From Ravibacter sp037191015 (GTDB taxonomy: Bacteria > Bacteroidota > Bacteroidia > Cytophagales > Spirosomataceae): a stretch of DNA of 64,000 nt. The stretch lies in NCBI GenBank assembly GCA_037191015.1, contig JBBCKD010000032.1, positions 124,001-188,000 of the forward strand, written 5' to 3'. Positions 17,147 to 26,552 of this stretch are shown here, one piece after another. The translations under genes and the position numbers were made by a program. Each line of letters opens with the position of its first letter. Positions within the stretch are counted from its first letter, which is position 1. The notes beneath the pieces were generated by a model. That model did no database searches. It saw nothing but the letters and a program-made list of their open reading frames with translations, and was not told the DNA's origin.

Positions 17147-17875
17147 ATGTCGAACTTAGGCAAATTCTTTATTTTTCTGGGTGGTCAGCTCAGCCAGCGG
17201 GAGAAGTTCCCGGTTTATTGGTCTCGTTTTCTGGAAGAGTGCAACAGCATAGGCGTGAAGTCTATATTTATAGTAGCGATTGTATCTACTTTCATAGGGG
17301 CCGTGTCATGTATCCAGACAGCTTACAACCTTGTCAGCCCGCTTATTCCTGTATCGACTGTGGCTCTTATCGTAAGGGATATGCAGATACTCGAGCTGGC
17401 TCCTACTATTACCTGTATCGTACTGGCCGGCAAAGTGGGCTCCAACATTGCCGGCGAGCTGGGCACCATGAGGATTACCGAGCAGATAGAGGCGCTTGAA
17501 GTGATGGGGATCAACTCGGCATCTTACCTGGTGCTGCCCAAGATCCTGGCTGCTATGGTCACGTTCCCGATGCTGGTCATCCTGGCGGCCTTTCTTGGAA
17601 TATGGGGCGGTTATATGGCAGGAACGCTGACCGGCGTTATTTCGGAAAGAGACTATATCTATGGTATCCGGGACGGGTTTATACCTTATAACATCTTTTT
17701 CATGTGTGTGAAGCCCTTTGTTTTCGGGTTCCTGATCGCGTCAATTTCCTCTTTTAAAGGCTATTATACCAGCGGGGGCGCACTTGAGGTTGGCCAATCG
17801 AGCACACAGGCAGTGACAAGTAGCTGTATTGCGGTGCTGGTGGCTGATTACCTGCTCGCGCAATTGCTGTTGTAA
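17147..17875 (+). CDS. MlaE-family ABC transporter permease
   Basis: This inner-membrane permease of a phospholipid (Mla-type) transporter has 242 residues, five to six hydrophobic segments and the family motif LAGKVGSNIAGELGTMRITEQIEALEVMG in its central loop. In Proteobacteria MlaE works with the ATPase MlaF, the MCE protein MlaD and the periplasmic MlaC to keep the outer-membrane lipid order. Here only the permease and ATPase genes are adjacent; a following MCE gene is absent because the next gene is on the other strand. The ATPase starts 24 bases downstream. Confidence 0.93.
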   Translation: MSNLGKFFIFLGGQLSQREKFPVYWSRFLEECNSIGVKSIFIVAIVSTFIGAVSCIQTAYNLVSPLIPVSTVALIVRDMQILELAPTITCIVLAGKVGSNIAGELGTMRITEQIEALEVMGINSASYLVLPKILAAMVTFPMLVILAAFLGIWGGYMAGTLTGVISERDYIYGIRDGFIPYNIFFMCVKPFVFGFLIASISSFKGYYTSGGALEVGQSSTQAVTSSCIAVLVADYLLAQLLL

Positions 17876-17899
17876 GGCGTTTAGTAGTGAAATTGGATT

Positions 17900-18652
17900 A
17901 TGATTGAAATAAAAAACATAAAAAAGTCATTCAACGGGAAAGATGTGCTTCTCGGCATTGACGGCGTCTTTAAAAAGGGAGAAACCAACCTCATTATCGG
18001 TGGGAGCGGCACGGGCAAAAGCGTGTTGCTGAAGTGCATCATCGGCCTCATTCATCCTGACGAGGGAGAGGTGCTCTACGATGGCCGCAGCTTCTACGGG
18101 GGCGACAAGGACACCATCCAGTCTATAAGAAGGGAAATGGGCGTGCTCTTCCAGGGAGGAGCGCTCTTCGATTCGAAAACCGTGGCCGAAAATGTCCGTT
18201 TTCCGCTCGATATGCTCACGGAGCAATCCGCATCCGAAAAACGTGACCGGGTTAATTTCTGCCTCGAAAGAGTAGGGCTCGACCAGGCGGCCAGCCGCAT
18301 GCCTTCGGAAATAAGCGGCGGTATGAAGAAGCGGGTAGGCATTGCGAGAGCCATCGTGATGAACCCGAAGTACCTTTTCTGCGATGAGCCCAATTCGGGG
18401 CTGGACCCGCTCACTGCGGTCAAAATAGACGAGCTCATCCTGGAGATCACCCAGGAATACCAGATCACTACCATAGTCATCACCCACGATATGAACTCGG
18501 TGATGGAGATCGGCCAGAATATCATTTTCCTCTACCAGGGGAAGAAGCTCTGGGAAGGAAACGAGAGCACAATCACGCACTCCGACGTGCCCGAGCTCAA
18601 CGAATTCCTGTTCTCCAATAAGCTTTTGAGAGACCTCCGCAAATCCGGATAG
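17900..18652 (+). CDS. ABC transporter ATP-binding protein, MlaF-like
   Basis: This cytosolic ATPase partners the MlaE-like permease. It has 250 residues with Walker A GGSGTGKS (34-41), Q-loop LFQGG, signature EISGGMKKRVGIARAI, Walker B YLFCDEPNSGLDP (DEPN in place of the usual DEPT) and H-loop VITHDM. The family normally drives phospholipid or organic-solvent-tolerance transport through MCE proteins. It ends two bases before the convergent flippase gene. Confidence 0.93.
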   Translation: MIEIKNIKKSFNGKDVLLGIDGVFKKGETNLIIGGSGTGKSVLLKCIIGLIHPDEGEVLYDGRSFYGGDKDTIQSIRREMGVLFQGGALFDSKTVAENVRFPLDMLTEQSASEKRDRVNFCLERVGLDQAASRMPSEISGGMKKRVGIARAIVMNPKYLFCDEPNSGLDPLTAVKIDELILEITQEYQITTIVITHDMNSVMEIGQNIIFLYQGKKLWEGNESTITHSDVPELNEFLFSNKLLRDLRKSG

Positions 18653-18654
18653 CC

Positions 18655-20151
18655 TTATGCCCGCCTGTATCCCGACCAGTTTCTTCGCTCAATAAGAAAT
18701 ACCGCCAGCAAAACACACAGCAGTATAAACGAATGAAAGAGGAAGGACAGGGTCAGGTCGGAGATTTTCCAGAGCGAAGCCAGGTAGATCAGCAAAGCGC
18801 TTCCGGCGATATAGCCTGCGGCAGAGCCGGTTTCATAAGGTACCGGGTAATATTTCTGTCCGAAATAGTAGCATAACACCATCATAACGAACCCCGACAC
18901 CGCAAACGCGATGGCGCATCCCATGTAGCCCATGACGGGCACCAGGATATAGTTGAGTAGAATAACCACCGCAGCGCCCGTTACTGACAGGTAAGTCCCG
19001 TACCCGGTTTTGTCTGTCAGCTTGAACCAGGCGGCAAGATTATAGTAAATACCCAGGAAAAGGAACCCTGCCAGCAGCCAGGGTACCACCCCGACCCCTT
19101 CGTGGTAGATGCTGCGCCTCAGTAAAAAATGTGCAAGCACATCAAGATTGAGCGATATCGCTACCCACATCAGCGAGCAGGCTATGACAAACCACTTCAT
19201 AATCCTGGCAAACAGCGGCGGCGCATTCTTGTCCATTCCCTTGCTGAAAAAAAAAGGCTCTGCCGCATATTTGAACGCCTGTATAGCCAGGTTCATAAAG
19301 ATGGAAAGCTTGAAGCACTGTCCGTAAATACCGATCGCTTCGTCGGTTGTCCTGCCGGGATAAAAACCTTCCGGCAGAAGCTCTTTAAGGAAGACCCTGT
19401 CGAACATCAGGTTGATGATCGCACCCAGGTTCATGATAAGGATTGGGAATGCGTAAATCCATACCGGCCTGAAAAGCGACCAGTCAAAAGTGAACCGGAA
19501 ATTCAGCAGCTCCTTCCTTAACATGGGGATCACCACCAGGCTCGCTACCAGGTTGGCCAGCACAATATAGTCGGCGCCCAGTTCCGGAACATATACTATA
19601 TCTACAACCGGCTTCGCAGCGGCCAGGTACTTCCCCTGGGAAATATCCCTGAACACGACCAGGAACAACAGGTTAAGTCCCACCATCAGAAGGATGCTTC
19701 CGAACTTGATGGCTACAAACTTCCTGCTCTTCTCTTCCAGCCGTAGCCTTGCAAAAGGGATAGAAGTAATGGAGTCTGCCGCGATGATCAGCGAAAACCA
19801 CCGTACCAGCCGCGCATCTCCGGGATACCCCATCCTGTCTGCAATTCCCCCGGAAGCCAGTAGAACAATCCCCGAAAGCAAAAGTGAAACAAGGATTACA
19901 GCCGTGAGAATAAGATTGTAATACTTCTCCCGCTCGACGATATCACGCGCATAGCGAAAAAAAGACGTCTCCATTCCAAACGTGCAGATCACCAGCGCTA
20001 TCCCCGTAAATGCATATAGCTGGACCTGCACGGCAAGTTCTTCAGGTCCGAACAACTGGCTGTGGAGCATCACCAGCAGGAAATTGATCATCCGCCCCAG
20101 CATTGTGCTGACGCCGTAAAGAGCGGTATCGCTGGCTAGCTTTCTTAACAT
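18655..20151 (-). CDS. polysaccharide biosynthesis protein (Wzx-like flippase)
   Basis: This 498-residue integral membrane protein of the MATE-like MVF superfamily has about 14 hydrophobic segments from MLRKLASDTALYGVSTMLGRM onward. The N-terminus matches the polysaccharide-export/flippase group (Wzx/RfbX type) that moves lipid-linked sugar units across the inner membrane. No glycosyltransferase cluster surrounds it, so it is a stand-alone gene, as is common for this paralogue in Cytophagales. The role in O-antigen, capsule or lipid-linked glycan export is inferred. It converges on the MlaF-like gene with only two bases between stops. Confidence 0.85.
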   Translation of the reverse strand: MLRKLASDTALYGVSTMLGRMINFLLVMLHSQLFGPEELAVQVQLYAFTGIALVICTFGMETSFFRYARDIVEREKYYNLILTAVILVSLLLSGIVLLASGGIADRMGYPGDARLVRWFSLIIAADSITSIPFARLRLEEKSRKFVAIKFGSILLMVGLNLLFLVVFRDISQGKYLAAAKPVVDIVYVPELGADYIVLANLVASLVVIPMLRKELLNFRFTFDWSLFRPVWIYAFPILIMNLGAIINLMFDRVFLKELLPEGFYPGRTTDEAIGIYGQCFKLSIFMNLAIQAFKYAAEPFFFSKGMDKNAPPLFARIMKWFVIACSLMWVAISLNLDVLAHFLLRRSIYHEGVGVVPWLLAGFLFLGIYYNLAAWFKLTDKTGYGTYLSVTGAAVVILLNYILVPVMGYMGCAIAFAVSGFVMMVLCYYFGQKYYPVPYETGSAAGYIAGSALLIYLASLWKISDLTLSFLFHSFILLCVLLAVFLIERRNWSGYRRA

Positions 20152-20347
20152 TCCAAGTGTTTTCCGTCGGGAGCTTTAGTACTATGCCTATCGCTGTTTC
20201 ACGGGCAAAAGTATTACAATTTGAAACAGGGTCTACCCCGCTGCAAATATTTTGAAATATAAACTATCCGCATCCGCTTTACGTTTACCCTGTTAAACGG
20301 GGGCCCGCCGGGAAATACCTGAGCCGGTCCTCCCGATACCATCAACC

Positions 20348-20644
20348 ATGAGCTCATTTTCAGAAATATTAAACAGCGACAAGCCCGTCCTGGTAGACTT
20401 TTTCGCTACATGGTGCGGACCTTGCAAGACCATGGCGCCCATGCTCGAACAGTTGAAGAAGCAGGTCGGCGACAATACCAGGATCATTAAGATCGACGTA
20501 GACAAGAATGCATCGCTGGCGGCGAGGTACAGGATCCAAAGCGTGCCTACGCTCATTCTTTTCAAAAAAGGGGAGCCGGTATGGAGGCAATCCGGTGTAG
20601 TGCCCGTACAACAGCTTCAGCAGGTAGTTGAAAAATACTCCTGA
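20348..20644 (+). CDS. trxA: thioredoxin
   Basis: This small cytosolic disulfide reductase of 98 residues has active-site WCGPCK (Cys23 and Cys26), the cis-proline region QSVPTLILFK and the usual thioredoxin strand order. It has no signal peptide. The ATG at 20348 gives MSSFSEILNSDKPVLVDFFA, which fits the family start. A palindromic repeat follows 18 bases after the stop. Confidence 0.95.
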   Translation: MSSFSEILNSDKPVLVDFFATWCGPCKTMAPMLEQLKKQVGDNTRIIKIDVDKNASLAARYRIQSVPTLILFKKGEPVWRQSGVVPVQQLQQVVEKYS

Positions 20645-20661
20645 GCAGGCAGAAAAACCGC

Positions 20662-20713
20662 TGTGCCCTTCGCGTCTCTGTGGTAAATTCACCACGAAGG
20701 CACAAAGGGCACA
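20662..20713. repeat. imperfect 23-bp inverted repeat between convergent genes
   Basis: The arms 20662-20684 and 20691-20713 pair with about five mismatches or G-T pairs around a six-base loop. The right arm (accacgaaggcacaaagggc) resembles a sequence that recurs between genes in many bacteria. The element lies between the stops of thioredoxin and the sugar isomerase-like gene and probably ends both transcripts. Confidence 0.55.
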
Positions 20714-20742
20714 GGCGTTATGTTTAATATATGCCGCAGTAT

Positions 20743-21675
20743 TTACACTTCTGCTCCTACTCTCTCAAGGATCTTTTTTGTGGCCCTGATCCCTTCTATC
20801 TCCGACAATTTATCTCCTTCATACTCTATACCTATTATCCCCTTAAACCCGCTTTCCTTTACGATCTTCAGGATCTTGGTATAGTCTGTTTCGATTACAT
20901 TCCCGTTTTCGTCGAAATCGTACGATTTGGCGCTTACTCCCTTTGCATAGGGCATGAGTTCCTGCGTACCCTTATAGCGGTCATATTCGTTAACGCATAC
21001 CTTCCAGTCGTCAGGCTTCCGCTCCACACAGAAATTCCCGAAATCCGGCAAAGTGCCGACATTATCGAGCCCTACCTGTTTCATGACGCCCGACAGCCAG
21101 CTTGCATCCGATGAATAACCGCCGTGGTTTTCCACGATCACGTTGATCCCCGATCTGGCTGCGAATTCTCCAAGCTTGCCCAACCCGTCTACGGCAGCGG
21201 CAGCCACATCTTCAGCCGAACCTACCCCGTAAGCATTGACCCGGATCGTAGCGCATTCCAGGTGTTTGGCGGCATGCACCCACTTGTAATGATTTTCAAC
21301 AGCCTGGTTCCGGGCCGCTTCATCCACATCGCCAAGCCCTCCCTCGCCGTCGATCATGATCAGGTGGTTCCTCACGCCATTATCTTTCGACCGCTGCAGG
21401 AGCTCATTCAGATAAGCAGTATCCTCTGCTTTATCTTTAAAAAACTGGTTTACATATTCGATGATATCGATACCGAATTCCTTCTTTGCCGTAGCTGCGA
21501 AATCAAGATTGTCGAGCTCACCGGCGCGCAAGGTCCTGTGAAGCGACCATTCAGCCAGGGATATCTCAAAAAACGGTTTTTTCCCTGTCCCTTCGCACGC
21601 CAGTCCGGGAATCATACCTGCTCCTATTGCCGTAAATCCTAGCTTTTTTAAAAAATCTCGACGTGATTGATGCAT
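20743..21675 (-). CDS. exported sugar phosphate isomerase/epimerase-like protein (xylose isomerase-like TIM barrel)
   Basis: This 310-residue AP-endonuclease-2/xylose isomerase-like barrel has a twin-arginine signal (SRRDFLKKLGF, R5 and R6) followed by a hydrophobic run. Metal-ligand type segments are visible: VIVENHGGYSSD, GTLPDFGNFC, YAKGVSAKSYDFDENG and GFKGIIGIEYEGD. Members of this exported subgroup in Bacteroidota and Planctomycetes act on non-phosphorylated sugars; some take part in 3-keto-sugar chemistry. The substrate is unknown. It probably works in the periplasm with the Gfo/Idh/MocA and DUF1080 proteins of locus B, but it is not linked to them here. Confidence 0.85.
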   Translation of the reverse strand: MHQSRRDFLKKLGFTAIGAGMIPGLACEGTGKKPFFEISLAEWSLHRTLRAGELDNLDFAATAKKEFGIDIIEYVNQFFKDKAEDTAYLNELLQRSKDNGVRNHLIMIDGEGGLGDVDEAARNQAVENHYKWVHAAKHLECATIRVNAYGVGSAEDVAAAAVDGLGKLGEFAARSGINVIVENHGGYSSDASWLSGVMKQVGLDNVGTLPDFGNFCVERKPDDWKVCVNEYDRYKGTQELMPYAKGVSAKSYDFDENGNVIETDYTKILKIVKESGFKGIIGIEYEGDKLSEIEGIRATKKILERVGAEV

Positions 21676-21879
21676 AAAGAAAAAATTTTAGAAGTTAACT
21701 CCCGGTTCCGGGGCACGATTATATTGTAAAAGCCGAAGACATGCAAAAAATAATGCCGCAAACTATACTTTTTACCGCCGGAGTCAGCGGCTAAGCGCCC
21801 CACCGGAAGGATACCACTTAACCAATATTCTGTTTACTTTGTGTCCGGAAAGCGAAATGAAAGCACTAACCGTTTATTT

Positions 21880-22425
21880 ATGTCAACCCGGAACAACTGG
21901 AAAACCCTGTCGGAGAAAACAGTATATGAAAATCCCTGGATCGCTATCGAGCATCATGAAGTCATCACCCCTTCGGGCGGCGACGGGATTTACGGACTGG
22001 TAAAGTTCAAAAACAAGGCGATCGGTATAGTACCCGTTGATCCTGACGACAACATCTACCTGGTAGGTCAGTTCAGGTACCCTCTCAATGAATACAGCTG
22101 GGAGATCCCCGAAGGAGGAGGCCCCCTGGGCGAGCCGCCGCTGGAGACGGCCAGGCGGGAGCTGAAAGAAGAGACCGGGCTTGTAGCGGCAAAATGGGAG
22201 CAGATCGCCCGTATTCATACTTCCAACTCCGCTACCGATGAAGAAGGCTTCCTTTTCCTTGCCGAAGGACTTACACAGTTAGAACCGGAAACGGAAGATA
22301 CGGAGGATATCCGGGTAAGGAAAGTCCATTTGTCGGAGGCGGTCGACATGGTCATAAAGTCAGAAATTACCGACTCGCTATCCGTCGCCGGGATCCTCCT
22401 GGTTGCAAGAAGGAAAGGTTTTTAG
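21880..22425 (+). CDS. Nudix hydrolase (ADP-ribose pyrophosphatase-like)
   Basis: Nudix enzymes split nucleoside diphosphates linked to another group. The box is complete: GGGPLGEPPLETARRELKEE continuing TGL, matching Gx5Ex7REUxEExGU. The flanking strands (YGLVKFKNKAIGIVPVD and YLVGQFRYPLNEYSWEIPEG) are those of ADP-sugar pyrophosphatases. I chose the ATG at 21880 (MSTRNNWKTLSEK), giving 181 residues. A GTG at 21841 is in frame but would add a non-conserved piece. The LysE-type gene starts four bases after the stop, so they form an operon. Confidence 0.9.
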   Translation: MSTRNNWKTLSEKTVYENPWIAIEHHEVITPSGGDGIYGLVKFKNKAIGIVPVDPDDNIYLVGQFRYPLNEYSWEIPEGGGPLGEPPLETARRELKEETGLVAAKWEQIARIHTSNSATDEEGFLFLAEGLTQLEPETEDTEDIRVRKVHLSEAVDMVIKSEITDSLSVAGILLVARRKGF

Positions 22426-22428
22426 CGG

Positions 22429-23049
22429 ATGATCGGCGCGGCAATTTTCGGAATTTTCACCGGCATACTACTCTGTTCGACCTTTGGAACGGTCTTCTTC
22501 TCTTTGGTACAGACGAGTGTAGACAATGGCTTCAGGAATGCGCTGAAGATAGTGGTGGGGGTGATTATCTGTGACATCATTTTCGTTTTCTTCGCTATCT
22601 ACGGCACCTCCATGCTCCCGGCAATCCCGCATTTTGAACGCTGGCTTGCCGGAACGGGGATTCTTTTCCTGGCTGCGCTGGGTTTTGTCAATATCTTCAG
22701 GGGCCAGCCAAAGCTGGTCTATCCTACTACCAGGGTCGGCAATTTCATCTATTATTTCACTACCGGCTTTCTTTTGAACGGCCTCAACCCTATCAATTTC
22801 ATCAGCTGGGTCACCCTGGCCACCTATGTGAGGTCGTCGCTGCAATATGACCAAGGCCAGGTGCTTACTTTTTTCTCCGCAAGCCTCTTCGGTGTTTTCG
22901 TAACCGAAAGCCTGATCGCTTACTTTGCCAAAAAATTCCAGAAGCTTTTTACGCCCAGGCGTATCCTGATCTTCAACCGCGTAACCGGGATCGTCTTCCT
23001 GGGCATAGCCGGTCAGCTGCTTTACAGCGTTTTTATTAAAGCGAATTGA
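22429..23049 (+). CDS. LysE-family amino-acid exporter/translocator
   Basis: This 206-residue inner-membrane protein has about six hydrophobic segments. LLNGLNPINFISWVTLA after the third segment corresponds to the family's conserved NPN/NP motif (LysE/RhtB type). Members export amino acids or related small molecules. The start ATG lies three bases after the Nudix stop, implying translational coupling. The substrate is not known. Confidence 0.82.
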   Translation: MIGAAIFGIFTGILLCSTFGTVFFSLVQTSVDNGFRNALKIVVGVIICDIIFVFFAIYGTSMLPAIPHFERWLAGTGILFLAALGFVNIFRGQPKLVYPTTRVGNFIYYFTTGFLLNGLNPINFISWVTLATYVRSSLQYDQGQVLTFFSASLFGVFVTESLIAYFAKKFQKLFTPRRILIFNRVTGIVFLGIAGQLLYSVFIKAN

Positions 23050-23077
23050 ATTGCATACCCTTCTATTTATTACCCGG

Positions 23078-23103
23078 CTTTCAGTAAACTTCTGTTATAT
23101 TTG
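23078..23103 (+). promoter_or_regulatory. candidate accD promoter
   Basis: TATATTTG at 23096-23103 matches the Bacteroidota -7 box and ends 26 bases before the accD ATG. The -33 part is poor (a ctttc near 23078), so the assignment rests on the -7 box and its position. Confidence 0.45.
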
Positions 23104-23129
23104 GCACTCGAAAACATCTAAATCGGCTT

Positions 23130-23972
23130 ATGTCTTGGTTTGTTAGAAAGGAAAAGGGGATCAACACCCCTACGGAAATGAAACGCGAGGTTCCCGACGG
23201 GCTTTGGTACAAATGTCCCGAATGCAAGAAGGTAACCCCTGTAAGAGAACACAAGCAAAACGCTTTCACTTGTCCCCACTGCAACTATCACGATAAAGTC
23301 GGCTCGGAAGTTTACTTCGAACTTCTGTTCGACAATGACAAGTTCAAGGAGCTCGACCCGGACATGAGGTCGGCCGATCCGCTGGGATTCACCGATACAA
23401 AATCTTATCCTGACCGGATTGCCGCCAGCATACAGAAAACAGGCCTGAAAGACGCCGTCAGGACCGCTACCGGCAAAATGAACGGCGCCGATATTGTGAT
23501 TGCCTGTATGGACTTCAATTTCATAGGCGGCTCGATGGGCTCGGTAGTAGGAGAAAAAATTGCGCGGGCCATAGATTACAGCATTAAGAAAAAAATCCCG
23601 TTCCTGATGATATCCAGGTCGGGAGGCGCCAGGATGATGGAGGCCGGTCTGTCGCTGATGCAGATGGCAAAAACTTCTGCCAAGCTCGCGCTTTTATCGG
23701 AAGCGGGCATACCGTATGTCTCCCTGCTGACCGATCCTACCACGGGCGGGGTCACAGCCTCATATGCCATGCTGGGCGATTTCAATATCTCCGAGCCGGA
23801 AGCGCTCATCGGCTTCGCCGGGCCCCGCGTGATCAGGGAAACCATCGGGAAAGACCTTCCGAAAGGGTTCCAGAAAGCCGAATTTGTGCTGGAGCATGGC
23901 TTTCTGGATTTTATCGTTGACAGGAAAGAGCTGAAAAGCAAGCTGGGCGTCCTGCTGGGCATGCTGAAATGA
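23130..23972 (+). CDS. accD: acetyl-CoA carboxylase carboxyltransferase subunit beta
   Basis: AccD, with AccA, transfers the carboxyl group from biotin to acetyl-CoA to make malonyl-CoA for fatty-acid synthesis. The N-terminal zinc ribbon is intact (Cys29, Cys32, Cys48, Cys51 in YKCPEC and TCPHC). The crotonase-like core contains GGSMGSVVGEK, SGGARMMEAGLSLMQMAK and LTDPTTGGVTASYAMLGD. The length of 280 is normal. smpB begins one base after the stop, so they are one operon. Confidence 0.97.
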   Translation: MSWFVRKEKGINTPTEMKREVPDGLWYKCPECKKVTPVREHKQNAFTCPHCNYHDKVGSEVYFELLFDNDKFKELDPDMRSADPLGFTDTKSYPDRIAASIQKTGLKDAVRTATGKMNGADIVIACMDFNFIGGSMGSVVGEKIARAIDYSIKKKIPFLMISRSGGARMMEAGLSLMQMAKTSAKLALLSEAGIPYVSLLTDPTTGGVTASYAMLGDFNISEPEALIGFAGPRVIRETIGKDLPKGFQKAEFVLEHGFLDFIVDRKELKSKLGVLLGMLK

Positions 23973-23973
23973 T

Positions 23974-24432
23974 ATGGCGGACAAAATTTCCAAGAACTTC
24001 AATATTTCCAACCGCCGGGCCGGTTTCGAGTATGCTTTCCTGGAAAAATACGAAGCGGGAATTGTACTGACAGGAACCGAAATAAAGTCGATAAGAGAAG
24101 GGAAAGTCAATTTTCAGGATGCTTATTGCCTTTTTCTCAACGATGAGCTTTTCATCCGGAGCCTTCACATTTCCCCCTATACGGAAGGCACTCACTACAA
24201 CCATGAACCCCTGCGCGACCGGAAGCTGCTGCTGACCCGCCGCGAGCTCAGGAAGCTCGCTTCAAAACTGAAAGACCAGGGCCTCACGGTAATCCCGGTA
24301 CGTATTTACAGCAGTGACCGGGGACTCGCCAAAGTCAGTATCGCACTCGCCAAAGGGAAAAAACTATACGATAAGCGCGAAACCATCAAAGAAAGAGACG
24401 TCAAACGCGACTCAGACAGGGGCGATTACTGA
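23974..24432 (+). CDS. smpB: SsrA-binding protein SmpB
   Basis: SmpB binds tmRNA and places it in stalled ribosomes during trans-translation. The 152 residues begin with ISKNFNISNRRAGFEYAFLE and contain AGIVLTGTEIKSIREGKVNF and SPYTEGTHYNHEPLRDRKLL. They end in the basic tail KGKKLYDKRETIKERDVKRD, all diagnostic. The start follows accD by one base. No tmRNA gene was seen in the window. Confidence 0.97.
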   Translation: MADKISKNFNISNRRAGFEYAFLEKYEAGIVLTGTEIKSIREGKVNFQDAYCLFLNDELFIRSLHISPYTEGTHYNHEPLRDRKLLLTRRELRKLASKLKDQGLTVIPVRIYSSDRGLAKVSIALAKGKKLYDKRETIKERDVKRDSDRGDY

Positions 24433-24531
24433 AAGCTTTTTATCGCTGTTAAGTATTTTTTAATTTCCGGGGAAATATTGCCTCGGTCTGAAAAACTCAT
24501 TAACTTTAGGAAACTAACTCCCTGACGTTGT

Positions 24532-25032
24532 ATGAGTTCGAAAGTGTTAATACTTAATCAGGATTACAGTGCCTTTAATGTTTGCTCAGTACCCAAAGCC
24601 TTCCTGCTTGTCTATCTCAACAAAGCAGAGCTCATAGCCCAGGCCGACGACCGCTTTCTCCACTCCATTTCACAGACCTATTTTTATCCCGTCGTTATCC
24701 GGCTGCATAAATACGTGCACCGGCCCTACAAAAGTGTGATGATGACGCGGCAGAATATCTTTAAACGCGACCGGAACACATGCCAGTATTGCGGAGCCAA
24801 GGATCACCTGACGCTCGACCACGTGCTTCCCAAATCGCGGGGAGGCAAAAGCAATTGGGACAATCTTGTTACAGCCTGCCAGCGATGCAATACCCAGAAG
24901 GGAGACCTGACCCCGGAAGAATCAGGCATGCTCCTCAGACAGCTGCCTTTTAAGCCCAGCTTCCTGGTCTTTATACGTGATTTTTCGGGCGGGCACAACG
25001 ACTACTGGCTTCCCTACCTGGGTGCGAGGTAA
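24532..25032 (+). CDS. HNH endonuclease
   Basis: This 166-residue protein has a clear HNH nuclease domain: FKRDRNTCQYCGAKDHLTLD then HVLPKSRGGKSNWDNLVTAC and QRCNTQKGDLTPEE. Two CxxC pairs bind structural zinc, and the histidine and asparagine of the ββα-metal fold are present. The N-terminal half (VLILNQDYSAFNVCSVPKAF) belongs to a conserved stand-alone group in Bacteroidota and Cyanobacteria. No toxin, restriction or phage gene is next to it. A TAACTTTA at 24501-24508 may be its -7 box. The biological role is unknown. Confidence 0.88.
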   Translation: MSSKVLILNQDYSAFNVCSVPKAFLLVYLNKAELIAQADDRFLHSISQTYFYPVVIRLHKYVHRPYKSVMMTRQNIFKRDRNTCQYCGAKDHLTLDHVLPKSRGGKSNWDNLVTACQRCNTQKGDLTPEESGMLLRQLPFKPSFLVFIRDFSGGHNDYWLPYLGAR

Positions 25033-25199
25033 CCCTGCGCGGCAAAACACTTTCTGCCCGGCATGCCCTTCAGCCATATTTATTCGATTTTGATGTCCTT
25101 TCATTGGATAAAATCTATTAGTTTGCTTACCCAAATCAATAAATAGTTAAAACGGGTACAAACGTCTTTCCTTTTTGGCCGACATTACGATTCTCTACA

Positions 25200-26513
25200 A
25201 TGACCAACAATTCCAAGACCGGTAATTATCGCTGGTTTATCTGCGGGCTTTTGTTTTTTGCCACCACTATTAACTACATCGACCGCCAGATCATCGGTTT
25301 TCTGAAACCCGTCCTGGAAGTGGAGTTCAACTGGACCGAAACGGATTACGGCCGGATCGTAATGATTTTTTCCGCCTGTTATGCCCTCGGTTTCCTGGTG
25401 TTCGGCAATTTCATCGACCGCCTGGGGTCAAAAATAGGGTATGCTATTTCCGTTACCGTCTGGAGCATCGCCGCTATCCTTCACGCTGCTGCGAAGTCTA
25501 CGTTCGGCTTCGGGCTCTTCAGGGGGCTTTTAGGGGTCAGTGAGGCCGGCAACTTCCCGGCAGCCGTAAAAGTGATCGCCGAGTGGTTCCCGCAAAAAGA
25601 AAGAGGAGTGGCAACGGGCATATTCAACTCAGGCACCAGCATCGGGCCCATCATAGCCCCCATCCTGATACCCTGGCTTCTCGCGGCATTTGGCTGGAAA
25701 GAGGCATTTATTATCACGGGAGCCCTGGGTTTTATATGGCTTGCAATATGGTGGATCTACTACGAAATCCCTGAAAAACAGAAAAGGTTATCGGCCGGCG
25801 AATTCGATTACATACGCAGCGATTTCAAAGCCGGGGAAGCAGGCAGTAAGGAGGTGAAAAAGATCAAATGGGTCCGCCTGCTTACCTTGAAACAAACCTG
25901 GGTATTCATAGTTGGAAAGCTATTCACAGACCCCGTGTGGTGGTTCTTTCTGTTCTGGCTTCCCTCCTACTTCGCTTCAACTTTCGACCTTGACCTCAAA
26001 AAACCGAGCCTGCACCTGGCTGTAGTATATACGCTCACTACTTTCGGCAGTATTGCGGGCGGATATCTTTCGTCTTACCTGATCAAAAAAGGCTGGCCTG
26101 CTCTCAAAGCCAGAAAACTGGTGTTATTAATAGTAGCCATCCTGGTCCTGCCCATATTGCTCGCCCGTTATGCCACCGATGTATGGGTAGTGGTGTTTAT
26201 CATCGCCATCGTAGCTGCCGCCCACCAGGCGTGGAGCACCAACATACTGACCGTTGTCTCTGATATTATCCCGAAGGAATCGGTCAGCTCCGTAGTAGGG
26301 ATCGGCGGTATGGCCGGCTCTCTCGGCTCTACTTTTTTCCCCTTGCTTGTAGGCGTGCTGCTCGATCACTATAAGCTACTGGGCAATATCGGGGCCGGGT
26401 ATAATATACTGTTTACCATATGCGGCCTCTCCTATTTCGTCGCCTGGATAATTATACAATTGCTGACCTCTAAAATGAAGCCCGTTGAAGAAGCGCTAGC
26501 AGATAAAGATTAG
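25200..26513 (+). CDS. MFS transporter, hexuronate (ExuT)-like
   Basis: This twelve-segment major facilitator protein has 437 residues. It starts RWFICGLLFFATTINYIDRQ, with FGNFIDRLGSKIGYA as the cytoplasmic loop 2-3 motif and GVSEAGNFPAAVKVIAEWFP. These are marks of the anion:cation symporter group that includes the hexuronate and galactarate transporters. It probably takes sugar acids from periplasm to cytosol. The exported dehydrogenase/cytochrome protein follows 39 bases downstream, so uptake and periplasmic oxidation may be coupled. Confidence 0.88.
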   Translation: MTNNSKTGNYRWFICGLLFFATTINYIDRQIIGFLKPVLEVEFNWTETDYGRIVMIFSACYALGFLVFGNFIDRLGSKIGYAISVTVWSIAAILHAAAKSTFGFGLFRGLLGVSEAGNFPAAVKVIAEWFPQKERGVATGIFNSGTSIGPIIAPILIPWLLAAFGWKEAFIITGALGFIWLAIWWIYYEIPEKQKRLSAGEFDYIRSDFKAGEAGSKEVKKIKWVRLLTLKQTWVFIVGKLFTDPVWWFFLFWLPSYFASTFDLDLKKPSLHLAVVYTLTTFGSIAGGYLSSYLIKKGWPALKARKLVLLIVAILVLPILLARYATDVWVVVFIIAIVAAAHQAWSTNILTVVSDIIPKESVSSVVGIGGMAGSLGSTFFPLLVGVLLDHYKLLGNIGAGYNILFTICGLSYFVAWIIIQLLTSKMKPVEEALADKD

Positions 26514-26552
26514 GACAGTGACTAATTAACCAACCTATTTCTCTCTATTAAG

